From: a gamma proteobacterium symbiont of Ctena orbiculata
GTDB lineage: Bacteria > Pseudomonadota > Gammaproteobacteria > Chromatiales > Chromatiaceae
Assembly (NCBI GenBank): GCA_003058495.1
Contig: QBVC01000026.1
Coordinates: forward strand, 62,001 to 126,000
Reading direction: 5' to 3'
Length of the DNA: 64,000 nt
Part shown: piece by piece, positions 36,542-45,964 of the stretch
Numbering within the stretch: position 1 is the stretch's first letter
How the letters are laid out: each line of letters opens with the position of its first letter
Translations under genes and position numbers: made by a program
The notes under the pieces: model-generated
Database searches by the model: none
What the model was told of the DNA's origin: nothing
Seen by the model: the letters and a program-made list of their open reading frames with translations, nothing else

Positions 36542-36653
36542 GCCACGCCAGCCACCTCCGTTCTGCCGGTTTTATACGACAGCCTGTAGGGTGCGGCTTG
36601 CCGCACCCTACAGGTTATAAAACACTTGCGTTCATTCGCGTTTGTTTGCGGAC
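36542..36653. repeat. Right half of a composite inverted-repeat element
   Basis: Starts with a partial GGTGGCTGGCGTAGC arm (GCCACGCCAGCCACC at 36542-36556) and its usual flank TCCGTTCTGC, then a perfect GTAGGGTGCGG/CCGCACCCTAC palindrome at 36586-36611, then the terminal repeat ending CGTTTGTTTGCGGAC at 36653. It ends seven bases before the stop codon of the cytochrome-like gene. Confidence 0.8.
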
Positions 36654-36660
36654 ATTTTAT

Positions 36661-38301
36661 CTACCAGGCCAGGCGGATATCCCAATCGTACTGACGCTCC
36701 GCCGGCAGTACCGGCGCGGTCTCCGGATCCACCGCATCATAGACGTTGACCGCCGGCGTCACGTTGGCGTCGCGACCGTGAATGAAGTCCTGATCCCGTA
36801 CGATCGCCATGTAGGCCTTGTTGAGGGTCAATGCCCGCTCCGGGCTCGGGGTGATCAGTTCATAGACGTCCGCGGCCGAGACCTTCGCCTCGTTGACGCT
36901 GCCGTCTTCATTGAACCACTTTTCGATGATCTCGTCGTTTTCACGGAATTCGTTGCCGCCGCCGACAACCTTCAGATAGTTGAGGATCTCACCTTCGGTC
37001 TCGCCGACACTGGGGGCGTCCTCCATGCCGCGCAGGTTGATGTAGCCCCAGCCCGCGGCACCGGTCACCTTGCGGGGAAAGGCGAAGGTCTGGTCGATGG
37101 TGCTGCCGATGGAGGTATGACAGCCCATGCAGAAGGTGGTCTCCTCCTCGCTCTGTTTGCGCAGATGGCCGTCGGCGGCCTCGATGAAGCCGAGGATCAA
37201 CCAGCCGAACCCGTTATCCAGGCCGCTGTCGCCCCGGGATACGAAGTTCGGCAGGATGCCGTCGATCTTCTCCTGCTTTTCGTTGCCATAGAGAGAGAGC
37301 AGTTCCGGGGGGGTGTAGAAGGTATGCTTGCGCATGTAGCGCACCTCCTTCATACGCGCCGGGATGGTGATCGAGAGCGCCTCGTCGAGTCCGATATAAC
37401 GCACCGTATGCAGGAACTCGGTACCCTCGGGGTAGAGCATCGGGACGACGCTGACATCCGCTGCGTCGCCGACATAGAAGTCGGGGCGGATGATCTCGCC
37501 GATGACCCCGAGCTGTCCATCCCCGTTGAGGTCGGCACAGAAGCTGTTTTCATCCACTTCAGGCAGGCTGACCTGCTGCAGGTCCTGGATCGCCGCTTCC
37601 AGTATCGCCAGGTTGGCGATGTAGGTGTCCCGGGAGTAGCCGCTGCCGTTGCAGCTCTGTTCGCGAAAGGCCGCGGGAAGGCGGACCATGACGTCGTCGG
37701 TGGAGCCGTTGGTGGGCCAGAAGGTGCTGGGCAGGGGTTTGTAGTTGAACGCCACCCAGTGGCTGCCATCGAGGGCGAACCCCTGCGGGTCAAAGGCGCC
37801 GGCGCCGAGATGGAGATCCTCGATGACCGGTACCGGCCCATCCCAGGACTCGTTCCGCAGCTGCTCGATCAGGGTCGAGTAGTTGTCGGTGTAGATATAG
37901 TCGATGACCTCCTGGTCGCTGATCCGGGAGACCGCCTCGGAACGGTCTTCGAAGAGGTTCCGCCAATGATTGGTCACGCCGATGTCCGAGAAGGAGTACT
38001 CTGCCTGCAGCGCCTTGTCATCCATGTAGTTCGGGCGGCTGCCAAAGGTGTAGGTCTGGTGGCAGATCAAACAGGGGTTGTAGGTCGCCTCGTGCCTGGT
38101 ATAGCACTGGGGGGGGACAATCGCCTCCAGGTTGTAGACCAGACCGCTCTCCTCGGGCCGCAATGCGCCGGCAGGTGAACTTTCGTAGCCTGTGGGAAAC
38201 ACCAGTGACTGGGTTTGGGGATCAGAGTCGCTGCTGGAACTGCCGCATGCCGAGAGGATTGCAAGCACAACGGGCATCAACAAGATGATGGTATGTTTCA
38301 T
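36661..38301 (-). CDS. Di-haem c-type cytochrome lipoprotein
   Basis: 546 residues. Signal peptide with a lipobox (VVLAILSAC) followed by a Ser/Asp linker. Two CxxCH haem-binding motifs: NPCLICHQTY (Cys77, Cys80, His81) and TFCMGCHTS near residue 392. No other known domain is recognised; the bulk is probably beta/alpha and surface exposed on the outer membrane. The gene is downstream of, and likely co-transcribed with, the PhoX-like lipoprotein. It could deliver or accept electrons at the cell surface, but the partner is unknown. Confidence 0.8.
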   Translation of the reverse strand: MKHTIILLMPVVLAILSACGSSSSDSDPQTQSLVFPTGYESSPAGALRPEESGLVYNLEAIVPPQCYTRHEATYNPCLICHQTYTFGSRPNYMDDKALQAEYSFSDIGVTNHWRNLFEDRSEAVSRISDQEVIDYIYTDNYSTLIEQLRNESWDGPVPVIEDLHLGAGAFDPQGFALDGSHWVAFNYKPLPSTFWPTNGSTDDVMVRLPAAFREQSCNGSGYSRDTYIANLAILEAAIQDLQQVSLPEVDENSFCADLNGDGQLGVIGEIIRPDFYVGDAADVSVVPMLYPEGTEFLHTVRYIGLDEALSITIPARMKEVRYMRKHTFYTPPELLSLYGNEKQEKIDGILPNFVSRGDSGLDNGFGWLILGFIEAADGHLRKQSEEETTFCMGCHTSIGSTIDQTFAFPRKVTGAAGWGYINLRGMEDAPSVGETEGEILNYLKVVGGGNEFRENDEIIEKWFNEDGSVNEAKVSAADVYELITPSPERALTLNKAYMAIVRDQDFIHGRDANVTPAVNVYDAVDPETAPVLPAERQYDWDIRLAW

Positions 38302-38324
38302 TTGAATACCTCCTGAAACACAAA

Positions 38325-38346
38325 GGGGGTGGCACAGGCCACCCCC
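38325..38346 (-). terminator. GC-rich hairpin between two lipoprotein genes
   Basis: GGGGGTGGC and GCCACCCCC form a perfect 9-bp stem around four bases. On the - strand the following sequence TTTGTG has only a short U-run, so it may act as a partial terminator or an RNA-stabilising structure after the PhoX-like gene. Confidence 0.55.
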
Positions 38347-38380
38347 ATTTCCCTGATTGGACTAATAACCTGAGAGGTTT

Positions 38381-40210
38381 TTAGATCGCGGGATCATCGA
38401 ATACCCAGACCACATTGTTCTCGTGGTTGCCGGTATCCTCGCCGATGAGCACGCGACCATCGTCCATGATCAGCAGGTTGTCGGGGTTGGAGATGTTGTT
38501 GATGCTGCATTCGTTGACTGAACGGTCGGCGTAGTAGGGTCCGCCGACAATGGCCGGAACCATGGTCGTTACATCGACCTCGCCCTGGGCATTGCGCATC
38601 AGCTTCATGCGGTAGACAACGCCGCACTTGCCGCTGGCGCCGTTGAGCTGGATGTCGCCTTCGCCGTCGCTCATGGTGGCGTCGAAGCTGGACATGGCCA
38701 TGTACATGTAGGCCTGTTCACCGTCGGCGGCACCGCCGTTCCACCAGGCTGAAGCCAGGCCGTAGTTGATGTTCACGCCTTCCATCTTGCGGAACTCGCC
38801 GGTGGCGCCCAGGGCGACAGCCGCCTTGCGGCTCTCGAGGAAGGCAACACGGTCATCGCTGAAGGGATTGGCGTCGACAGTGGCGTCTTCGTCACAGCTC
38901 AGGTCGGTGCCGGTCTTGGACTCGGCCCAGTCACAGACCTGCTCGTCGGTGATGTAGTTGGCGTCGGCAAAGCTGCCGTCGAAGGAGGCGATTGCCGCTT
39001 CGATGTCCGTTTCGCTCATGCTGGCAAGCTCGACCCACTCGATACCGAGGGCGGCCTCCGCGGGATCGTCAACGCTGGCGGCCTGGGTGACCTGCGCGGC
39101 ATACAGGGTGCCTGCGCTCATGTCACCGGCCACATCGGCGACGAACTTGAAGAAGACCACACCGGTGCCGTCGTCACTGAGGAAGACAGTGCGCTGGTCG
39201 GGCATGACGACCGAATTCTCGTGCGAGAAGCGGCCCATGGTCTCCAGCTTGTTGACCGTGACGTTGGCGACCGCTGCATCGGCGGCATTGCCAAGCTCGA
39301 CAATGTAGCCGTAGCGGTAGGGATTCGGCCAGTCGCCGCTGCCATCGGTGGGATAGCCGAAATAGGTGGCCAGGGATTGCGGGTTGCTGAAGTACTCGTA
39401 GTCCGGGTTGAACCAATCCGCGGTGTCATCGAAATAGAGCTCTTCAGATGAGAGCGGGGTGTCCCAGGGGCTGACGGTACCGAAGCAGTTGACCCAGGTG
39501 CCGCCGACGCTGGAGAAGTCGATCATGCCTTCCTGGACGATGGTGGCGTAGCCGGCGTCGGTGAGGCCGCTGACATGGATGCGGCTCATGCTGCCCGGGC
39601 GATCCTCCCAGTTGCTGTAGACGTAATAGCCAGTGTCACCGTCGGAGATGACGCCGTTGAAGTCAGGATCGTTGGAGCTCTTGATCAGGGTGGTGCCGTC
39701 GAGGGCGATGATGTCACCCATGGCGTTACCGTCATCGAGGGCGTCGCCCTGCTGGGTCAGTACCTGGTAGGAACCGACGGCGGTCATGACCACCTCTTTC
39801 TCCGCAGTGGTGACCGGCAGGTCGAGGGCGCCGAAGTTCTCAGCCAGCGCCGAGAAGTCCTGACCGACGATGACGCCCACGGTGCCTTTGTCGAATATCT
39901 TGCCGGCGCTGTCCGCGGTCGTATTGCTGCTGCTGGGATGCTGGACATTGAGGAACAGGGTGTTGTCGCTGTTCAGGTACATGCCGGTGAATTCGGCACC
40001 CAGGGGGGCGGTCGCGAGACGCTTCAGGCCTAAGGGGACATAATTGGTAATGCCGTCCACACCGTCGACACCGTCTTGACCGTCGACACCATCGACACCG
40101 TCGTCACCGTCATCACCGCTGCATCCCGCTAACAGCAGGGATGAACAAAAAATGGCTGCCGCTATGGAAGCAGGCAGGGTTTGTAGACGAAATGATTTCT
40201 TTTTCAACAT
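38381..40210 (-). CDS. PhoX-like (DUF839) lipoprotein with collagen-like linker
   Basis: 609 residues from the ATG at 40208-40210 (GGGGAG upstream); an in-frame extension to 40429 is unlikely to be used. The signal peptide ends in a lipobox (SSLLLAGCSG), then a Gly-x-y repeat of the type GVDGQDGVDG, then a large domain that starts GLKRLATAPLGAEFTGMYLN and includes FLNVQHPSSSNTTAD, EDTGNHENNVVWVFD and other features of the PhoX/DUF839 family. PhoX enzymes are calcium/iron-dependent phosphatases; whether the metal ligands are all kept cannot be shown here. A phosphatase or related phosphoester role on the outer surface is plausible. Upstream of the cytochrome gene on the same strand. Confidence 0.8.
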   Translation of the reverse strand: MLKKKSFRLQTLPASIAAAIFCSSLLLAGCSGDDGDDGVDGVDGQDGVDGVDGITNYVPLGLKRLATAPLGAEFTGMYLNSDNTLFLNVQHPSSSNTTADSAGKIFDKGTVGVIVGQDFSALAENFGALDLPVTTAEKEVVMTAVGSYQVLTQQGDALDDGNAMGDIIALDGTTLIKSSNDPDFNGVISDGDTGYYVYSNWEDRPGSMSRIHVSGLTDAGYATIVQEGMIDFSSVGGTWVNCFGTVSPWDTPLSSEELYFDDTADWFNPDYEYFSNPQSLATYFGYPTDGSGDWPNPYRYGYIVELGNAADAAVANVTVNKLETMGRFSHENSVVMPDQRTVFLSDDGTGVVFFKFVADVAGDMSAGTLYAAQVTQAASVDDPAEAALGIEWVELASMSETDIEAAIASFDGSFADANYITDEQVCDWAESKTGTDLSCDEDATVDANPFSDDRVAFLESRKAAVALGATGEFRKMEGVNINYGLASAWWNGGAADGEQAYMYMAMSSFDATMSDGEGDIQLNGASGKCGVVYRMKLMRNAQGEVDVTTMVPAIVGGPYYADRSVNECSINNISNPDNLLIMDDGRVLIGEDTGNHENNVVWVFDDPAI

Positions 40211-40493
40211 AGAATATGCTCCCCTTGAAGGCGTAATACTTATTAGCCGGAAGCATTCTAGGTAGCCATTATTTCGAAACGGTGTCGTATCTATTTCGCT
40301 TCGATGAATGCTATATTTCAAACAGATATAATGCTCGCCGTCTGTGCCGATATGCGGCTTCGATGGGGTTGGACTTGATGTTGGTATGATCCTGCCCCAG
40401 GATTGAGGCAGTGCGGCTTTACTAATCAAGGTGGACAGATCCTGTCTGATCTGTGTGCCGGAAGGTCACAAAACAGATAGACCCGATGAAACA

Positions 40494-41867
40494 ATGAAAA
40501 TAATCATCCTCGGTGCCGGTCAGGTGGGGCGTTCGGTAGCCAATGCGCTGGTAAGCGAGGCCAACGATATCACCGTGGTCGACCAGGACGAGCAGCTGTT
40601 GACGGAACTGCAGAATCGGCTCGATCTCGGTACCGTCAGAGGCCACGCGGGCCATCCCGATGTGCTGCGCAAAGCGGGGGCCGAGGACGCGGATATGATC
40701 CTCGCCGTGACCAACAGCGACGAGACCAACATGGTCGCCTGCCAGGTCGCCTACACGGTGTTCCATACCCCGACCAAGATCGCCCGGGTGCGCGCCCAGG
40801 GCTATCTCGACTATAGCCAGCTGTTCGAGCAGAGCGCGGTGCCGGTGGATGTACTGATCAGCCCCGAGCAGCTGGTGACCGACTACATCCTCAAACTGAT
40901 CGAGTATCCGGGGGCGCTGCAGGTGCTCGACTTCGCGGATGGCCGGGTCAGGCTGGTGGCGGTGAAGGCCTACCATGGCGGCCCCCTGGTGGGCAATGCC
41001 CTCAGTGCGCTCTATGATCACATGCCCAACGTGGATGCCCGGGTCGCGGCGATCTATCGCGAGGGTGAGGTGATCATCCCCAGGGGCGACACGGTGATCG
41101 AGGCGGAGGACGAGGTCTTCTTCATCGCCGCCGCGGAGAATATCCGCTCCGTGATGAGTGAGCTGCGCAAGATGGAAAAGCCCTACAAGCGCATAATCGT
41201 CGCCGGAGGCGGCAACATCGGCAGGCGTCTCGCCGCCGAGCTGGAGCAGAAATACCGGGTCAAGCTCATCGAAACCGACAAGGTGCGGGCGAGGGAGATC
41301 GCGGAACGCCTCGAGATGACCATCGTGCTCCACGGCGATGCGGCGGATGAGAACCTGCTGCTGGAGGAGAACATCGAGAACACGGATGTCTATTGTGCCG
41401 TGACCAACGACGATGAGGACAATATCCTCTCCGCGATGCTTGCCAAACGGCTCGGTGCCGCCAGGGTGATGGCATTGATCAACCGGCCCTCCTACGTGGA
41501 CCTGGTGCAGAGTGAAATCATCGATATCGCCATCTCCCCCCAGCAGGCCACCATCGGCACCCTGCTGACCCATGTGCGTCGGGGCGACGTGGTGCAGGTA
41601 CACTCGCTGCGGCGCGGCGCCGCGGAGGCCATCGAGGCGGTGGCCCACGGCGACAGAAGTTCGTCAAAGGTGGTTGGACGCGCAGTGGAGGAGATCAAGC
41701 TTCCGGCGGGCACCACCATCGGCGCGGTGGTCAGGGGGGACGAGGTGCTGATCGCCCACCACGATACCATGATCGAGAGTGGCGACCATGTGATTCTGTT
41801 CCTGGTGGACAAGCGCAAGATCCGCGATGTGGAAAAGCTCTTCCAGGTCGGTGTGACCTTCCTGTAG
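40494..41867 (+). CDS. trkA: Trk potassium uptake protein TrkA
   Basis: 457 residues from ATG 40494; earlier in-frame codons lack a ribosome-binding site. Two RCK modules, each with an NAD-binding fold ([18 protein letters not shown] at residue 1 and [19 protein letters not shown] near residue 232) and a TrkA-C domain. It gates the membrane protein TrkH encoded 16 bp downstream. In many relatives trkA follows rsmB or ntrX directly; here a 5.3-kb insertion separates them. Confidence 0.97.
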   Translation: MKIIILGAGQVGRSVANALVSEANDITVVDQDEQLLTELQNRLDLGTVRGHAGHPDVLRKAGAEDADMILAVTNSDETNMVACQVAYTVFHTPTKIARVRAQGYLDYSQLFEQSAVPVDVLISPEQLVTDYILKLIEYPGALQVLDFADGRVRLVAVKAYHGGPLVGNALSALYDHMPNVDARVAAIYREGEVIIPRGDTVIEAEDEVFFIAAAENIRSVMSELRKMEKPYKRIIVAGGGNIGRRLAAELEQKYRVKLIETDKVRAREIAERLEMTIVLHGDAADENLLLEENIENTDVYCAVTNDDEDNILSAMLAKRLGAARVMALINRPSYVDLVQSEIIDIAISPQQATIGTLLTHVRRGDVVQVHSLRRGAAEAIEAVAHGDRSSSKVVGRAVEEIKLPAGTTIGAVVRGDEVLIAHHDTMIESGDHVILFLVDKRKIRDVEKLFQVGVTFL

Positions 41868-41883
41868 ATCAGGAATATCGACT

Positions 41884-43335
41884 ATGCATCTGTTTGTGGT
41901 CCAACGAATCCTGGGTGTTCTGCTGATGGTCTTCAGCCTCACCATGCTGCCTCCCCTTGGTCTTTCGTTATTCGCCGATGATGGCGCCCTGGTCGGGTTT
42001 ACCGATGCCTTTGTTCTCACCCTGGGGCTCGGCCTGGCGTTCTGGGCTCCGGTGCGCAACCGGCGGCAGGATCTGCGGGTCCGTGACGGCTTCCTGGTGG
42101 TGGTGATGTTCTGGGGTGTGTTGGGCCTCACCGGCGCATTGCCTTTTCTGTTTGCGGAAAGTCACCATATGAATGTCACCGATGCGGTGTTCGAGTCGAT
42201 CTCCGGCCTGACCACCACCGGGGCGACGGTGATCGTCGGCATCGACGAGCTGCCGGTATCGATTCTCTACTACCGCCAGCAGCTGCAGTGGCTCGGCGGC
42301 ATGGGGATCATCGTCCTGGCGGTGGCGGTTCTGCCGATGCTGGGGATCGGTGGTATGCAGCTCTATCGTGCCGAGACCCCGGGGCCGGTGAAAGACAATA
42401 AGCTGACCCCGAGGATAACCGAGACCGCCAAGGCGCTCTGGTATATCTACCTGGGCCTGACCCTCAGCTGCATGCTCGCCTACTGGCTGGCCGGCATGAA
42501 GCCCTTCGACGCCATGGGGCACGCCTTCTCCACCGTGGCGATCGGCGGTTTCTCCACCCATGACGAGAGCATCGGCTACTACGACAGCACATTGATCGAG
42601 ATGATCGCGGTGATCTTCATGCTGCTCTCCGGGGCCAACTTCGCCCTTCACTTCCTCGCCCTGCGGCGGCGATCCCTGCGCACCTATTTCGAAGACCCGG
42701 AGTTCCGCGGCTATGTCATTACCCTGGCGGTGGTGATCTGTATCGTCTCCGTGGCACTCTTCTTCATGGGGGTCTACGGTAACTGGAGCGAGGCGATTAC
42801 CCGCGGCCTGTTCCAGGCCGTATCGATTGGAACCACGACCGGTTTTACCACCGCCGACTACTCGCTCTGGCCGGGGTTCATATCGATCCTCCTGCTCTTC
42901 GCCAGCTTCATCGGCGGCTGTGCCGGTTCCACCGGCGGAGGGATCAAGGTGATTCGCTTTCTGCTCCTCATCAAGCAGGGTGTGCGCGAGATCAATCGCC
43001 TGATCCATCCCAACGCCGAGATCCCGATCCGCATCGGCACCAAGACCATACCCTGGCGGGTGGTGGAGGCGGTGTGGGGATTCTTCGCCCTCTACGTGGC
43101 CAGCTTCGGGGTCATGTACCTGGCGCTTGCCTCCACCGGGCTCGACCTGATGACCTCCTTCTCGGCGGTGGCGGCCAGTATCAACAACCTGGGACCGGGC
43201 CTGGCGGATGTGGGCGCCCACTACGCCAACCTCAACGACCCCGCCAAGTGGATCCTCTGTTTCGCCATGCTCCTGGGCCGCCTTGAGATCTTCACCCTGC
43301 TGGTGCTGCTGACCCCGGCCTTCTGGCGCAAGTAG
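41884..43335 (+). CDS. trkH: Trk potassium uptake channel TrkH
   Basis: 483 residues with about ten membrane helices. The four pore loops are visible: ISGLTTTGATVIVG, AFSTVAIGGFSTHD, SIGTTTGFTTADYS and AASINNLGPGLADV; the glycine-centred filter is characteristic of SKT-family channels. Potassium uptake depends on TrkA. Confidence 0.96.
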   Translation: MHLFVVQRILGVLLMVFSLTMLPPLGLSLFADDGALVGFTDAFVLTLGLGLAFWAPVRNRRQDLRVRDGFLVVVMFWGVLGLTGALPFLFAESHHMNVTDAVFESISGLTTTGATVIVGIDELPVSILYYRQQLQWLGGMGIIVLAVAVLPMLGIGGMQLYRAETPGPVKDNKLTPRITETAKALWYIYLGLTLSCMLAYWLAGMKPFDAMGHAFSTVAIGGFSTHDESIGYYDSTLIEMIAVIFMLLSGANFALHFLALRRRSLRTYFEDPEFRGYVITLAVVICIVSVALFFMGVYGNWSEAITRGLFQAVSIGTTTGFTTADYSLWPGFISILLLFASFIGGCAGSTGGGIKVIRFLLLIKQGVREINRLIHPNAEIPIRIGTKTIPWRVVEAVWGFFALYVASFGVMYLALASTGLDLMTSFSAVAASINNLGPGLADVGAHYANLNDPAKWILCFAMLLGRLEIFTLLVLLTPAFWRK

Positions 43336-43359
43336 TTATTTATTTATAAAAAAGAATTC

Positions 43360-43640
43360 ACCGCAAATGAACGCGAATAAACGCAAATATTATTTTTAAG
43401 GACACGCTGATTAACCCGTCATTCCGGCGAAGGCCGGAATCTATCTGTTTGATATTACTGGATCCCGGCATGCGCCGGGATGACGAATAACTAATTAATC
43501 AGATCTTCCCTAATGTGTAGGGTGCGGGATGCCGCACCGAAAGCTATGCTCACTAAAGTACCAAAGTGGTTCATTGGTGCGGCATCCCGCACTCTACACG
43601 TTAATTGACATTTGCGTTTATTCGCGTTCATTTGCGGACT
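43360..43640. repeat. Composite inverted-repeat element, copy 2
   Basis: 281 bp. Terminal repeats at 43360-43388 (ACCGCAAATGAACGCG...) and 43610-43640 (ends CGTTCATTTGCGGACT). Nested inside: a GTCATTCCGGC/GCCGGGATGAC hairpin at 43418-43484 and an inverted pair of GTAGGGTGCGG units at 43515-43538 and 43576-43599. Sits between the 3' ends of trkH and the YqaA-like gene. Confidence 0.88.
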
Positions 43641-43675
43641 TTTTTCTTGTTTAAAACGCTTCAGGAATTGAGCTG

Positions 43676-44128
43676 CTATGCAAGACTCCCGAAGGCCCCC
43701 ACCAGCACCCCGTAACGCATGGCCTTTCCAAGGCCGATGTAGAGGGTGGCCGGCAGCAGCCTGATGCCGCTCCAGCCGGTGGCGAGACAGAGAGGATCGC
43801 CGATCAGCGGCAGCCAGGAGAGGAGCAGTACCGGTGCACCGTGGTGGGCCACCCGCTGTAAAGCCTGCCGCTGACGCTCCTGACGCAGTCCTCTGTGGGG
43901 AAAGCGGCGAGCCAGCCACCAGCCGATGAGCCAGCTACTGAGCCCGCCCAGGGTGTTGCCGAGGGTGGCTACACCCCATAGCAGTCCACCCCGCTCCGGG
44001 GTCTGCTGGAGTTCCCACAACAGCATCGCTTCGGAACCCCCCGGCAGCAGCGTGGAGGCTAGAAAACTCCCGATAAAGAGCCCGAGGGGACCCCCCGATA
44101 GGTTCAGGCTTGACGGAATATCCAGCAT
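43676..44128 (-). CDS. YqaA family (SNARE-associated/DedA-like) membrane protein
   Basis: 150 residues from the ATG at 44126-44128. Helices include PLGLFIGSFLASTLLPGGSE and LLWGVATLGNTLGGLSSWLIGWW, the two re-entrant sections of the VTT/DedA fold; the motif PGGSEAMLL and GNTLGG fit the YqaA subgroup. Role in membrane homeostasis is family inference. It overlaps the preceding methyltransferase gene by about 25 bp, the two in different frames. Confidence 0.88.
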   Translation of the reverse strand: MLDIPSSLNLSGGPLGLFIGSFLASTLLPGGSEAMLLWELQQTPERGGLLWGVATLGNTLGGLSSWLIGWWLARRFPHRGLRQERQRQALQRVAHHGAPVLLLSWLPLIGDPLCLATGWSGIRLLPATLYIGLGKAMRYGVLVGAFGSLA

Positions 44129-45039
44129 CGGTGGGCGGGGTGGCGCTTGAAATCGTCGGGCAGCGTCTGATCGGTGATCTCCTCGCAACCGGGCAGAGAC
44201 GCCAGTGCGGGGTCGAGTTTGAAACGGCGTTTGTTGGTGGAGAAGTAGAGCTCGCCGCCCGGGGTCAGCAGCCCCAGGGAGGCCTCGATCAGGCGCCGGT
44301 GATCCCGCTGCAGGTCGAGGGTCGCCTGCATCTTCTTGGAGTTGGAAAAACTGGGCGGGTCGAGCAGGATGAGGCCATAGACCCTGCGTTCAATTCCCGC
44401 CCGCTGGAGGAACTCGAACACATCGGAGCGTACGAGTTGGTGGTTCTCCTCGGCGAAACCGTTGAGGGTCAGGTTGCGCCGGGTCCAGTTCAGATAGGTG
44501 TTGGAGAGGTCGACGCTGGTGGTGGCCAGGGCACCCCCAGCCGCGGCATAGACCGAAAAGCTGCCGGTATAGGCGAAGAGATTGAGCATGCGTCTGCCCT
44601 CGATCCGGCGGCGGATCAGGGCGCGGGTCTCCCGGTGGTCGAGAAACAGGCCGGTGTCGAGATAGCTGTGGAGATCGACCTCGAATTTCAGCCCGGCCTC
44701 GCTGATCACGCGCCGCCTGCCTGGATTTCCGGTCTTTTCGTACTGGGCCGGTCCGCGCTGCCGTTGCCGGGTCTTGAAGGCAAGCGCCGCGGCGGGTATC
44801 TCCAACGCCTCACAGATCGCATCGCCGACGCTCTTCTCCTCGGACAGCTCCAGGGGATCCCGGCCCTGGCGGGCGAAGAGCTGGGCATGGACCTCCCCCT
44901 CATACCAGTCGACGGCCAGGGGGAACTCGGGCATGTCCCGGTCATAGAGGCGGTAGCAGCTTATGTCGCGGCGACCTGCCCATTTGCGCCAATGGCGCCG
45001 GTTCTTGCGCAGCCGGTTGGCAAAATCGGCAAGCGACAT
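44104..45039 (-). CDS. Class I SAM-dependent methyltransferase, RlmK/RlmI-like
   Basis: 311 residues from the ATG at 45037-45039 (TGATG overlap with the DUF423 gene); a longer frame upstream runs through that gene. Order: N-terminal part with NRRHWRKWAGRRDISCYRLY and VDWYEGEVHAQLF, then motif I LNLFAYTGSFSVYAAAGGA, SVDLSNTYLNWTRRNLTLN, motif IV LLDPPSFSNSKKM and STNKRRFKLD. This equals the C-terminal (m7G2069, RlmK) half of RlmKL; the free-standing form is known. No THUMP domain. Target is probably 23S rRNA guanine or cytosine. Confidence 0.87.
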   Translation of the reverse strand: MSLADFANRLRKNRRHWRKWAGRRDISCYRLYDRDMPEFPLAVDWYEGEVHAQLFARQGRDPLELSEEKSVGDAICEALEIPAAALAFKTRQRQRGPAQYEKTGNPGRRRVISEAGLKFEVDLHSYLDTGLFLDHRETRALIRRRIEGRRMLNLFAYTGSFSVYAAAGGALATTSVDLSNTYLNWTRRNLTLNGFAEENHQLVRSDVFEFLQRAGIERRVYGLILLDPPSFSNSKKMQATLDLQRDHRRLIEASLGLLTPGGELYFSTNKRRFKLDPALASLPGCEEITDQTLPDDFKRHPAHRCWIFRQA

Positions 45040-45413
45040 CAGCGAGGCAGGCGCCATGCGGCAATCGCCAGGGCGATCCAGCCGGCGATGAAGGCGGTGC
45101 CGCCAAAGGGTGTGACCGCCCCCAGAACGCGAAGATCGGTCAGGGCCATGGTGTAGAGGCTGCCGCAAAAGAGCAGGATGCCGCTGCCAAAGAGCCATCC
45201 GGCAATTCTCAGGCTAGGGCCAGGATGGTGGAGGGCGAGAAGCCCGGCGCCAAACAGGGCGAAGGTATGCAGGCCCTGATAGTGGACCGCCTTCTGCCAC
45301 CAGATCATGTGGCCGGGGGGCAGCCTGGCCTCCAGGGCATGGGCGCCAAAGGCGCCCAGCATGACCAGCAGCATGCCGCTGGCGGCGGCGAGAATCAGCA
45401 GGCAGCGCGCCAT
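45039..45413 (-). CDS. DUF423 family membrane protein
   Basis: 124 residues from the ATG at 45411-45413 (TGATG overlap with the upstream gene). Four helices; LGAFGAHALEARLPPGHMIWW is the family start signature and WQKAVHYQGLHTFALFGAG and GSILLFCGSLYTMALTD-like sections follow. Function unknown (YgdD/YwdK type). Confidence 0.92.
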   Translation of the reverse strand: MARCLLILAAASGMLLVMLGAFGAHALEARLPPGHMIWWQKAVHYQGLHTFALFGAGLLALHHPGPSLRIAGWLFGSGILLFCGSLYTMALTDLRVLGAVTPFGGTAFIAGWIALAIAAWRLPR

Positions 45414-45964
45414 CAGTCGCCGCCTTCCTCGAGCCGTTTGAGTTCGTCGAGAATGCCCAGGACCATCGATTCGGTATTGCTGTCCATGCGTTTGCACAGC
45501 AGATCGGGATCCCGTTCACCGTCGATCAGGGGGCGTATCACCGCAGCCAGGCGGGCCATGGGACCGCCAACCCGGCTCATCTGATCCGCCATCTCGGCAA
45601 TGATCTGCAGCGCCTGGGCATTGCCGCTGCCGGCGGCATGGATCATTGAGGCGAGCCCGGGCGCGGCCAGGGCCGGATCGGGTCTCTGGTTGGGATCGGG
45701 CAGGGTGGCGGGGTCCTGCAGCCCGCGCAGAATCGCCTCGGCAATCACCTGGTCCTCCTCGTCGAGGCTGTTCAGCAATTCGATGTCGCGGCGGCCTTGG
45801 TCGAAGATCAATCGAATCACCGCAACCAGTTCATCCCAGCCATGGGCTTTCGCCATCGCCATGAGCTGCTCAAACTCGCTGTTGCGATCGGGATCGCTAC
45901 CGCTGACTACCACCTGATTGATGAAGGCGGCATGCACCGCAAGAATCTGTGCACGCTTGTCCAT
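45413..45964 (-). CDS. Conserved hypothetical cytoplasmic protein
   Basis: 183 residues, helical, soluble. Begins MDKRAQILAVHAAFINQVV and contains LMAMAKAHGWDELVAVIRLI, DEEDQVIAEAILRGLQDP and MADQMSRVGGPMARLAAVI. No named family recognised. It touches its neighbours on both sides (start overlaps the stop of the HEAT gene, stop overlaps the DUF423 start), so the whole run is probably one coupled operon. Confidence 0.7.
   Translation of the reverse strand: MDKRAQILAVHAAFINQVVVSGSDPDRNSEFEQLMAMAKAHGWDELVAVIRLIFDQGRRDIELLNSLDEEDQVIAEAILRGLQDPATLPDPNQRPDPALAAPGLASMIHAAGSGNAQALQIIAEMADQMSRVGGPMARLAAVIRPLIDGERDPDLLCKRMDSNTESMVLGILDELKRLEEGGD

Noticed and set aside
40211-40430. N-terminal extension of the PhoX-like protein to 40429
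   Set aside because: The signal peptide and lipobox begin at the ATG at 40208-40210; the extension has no signal features.
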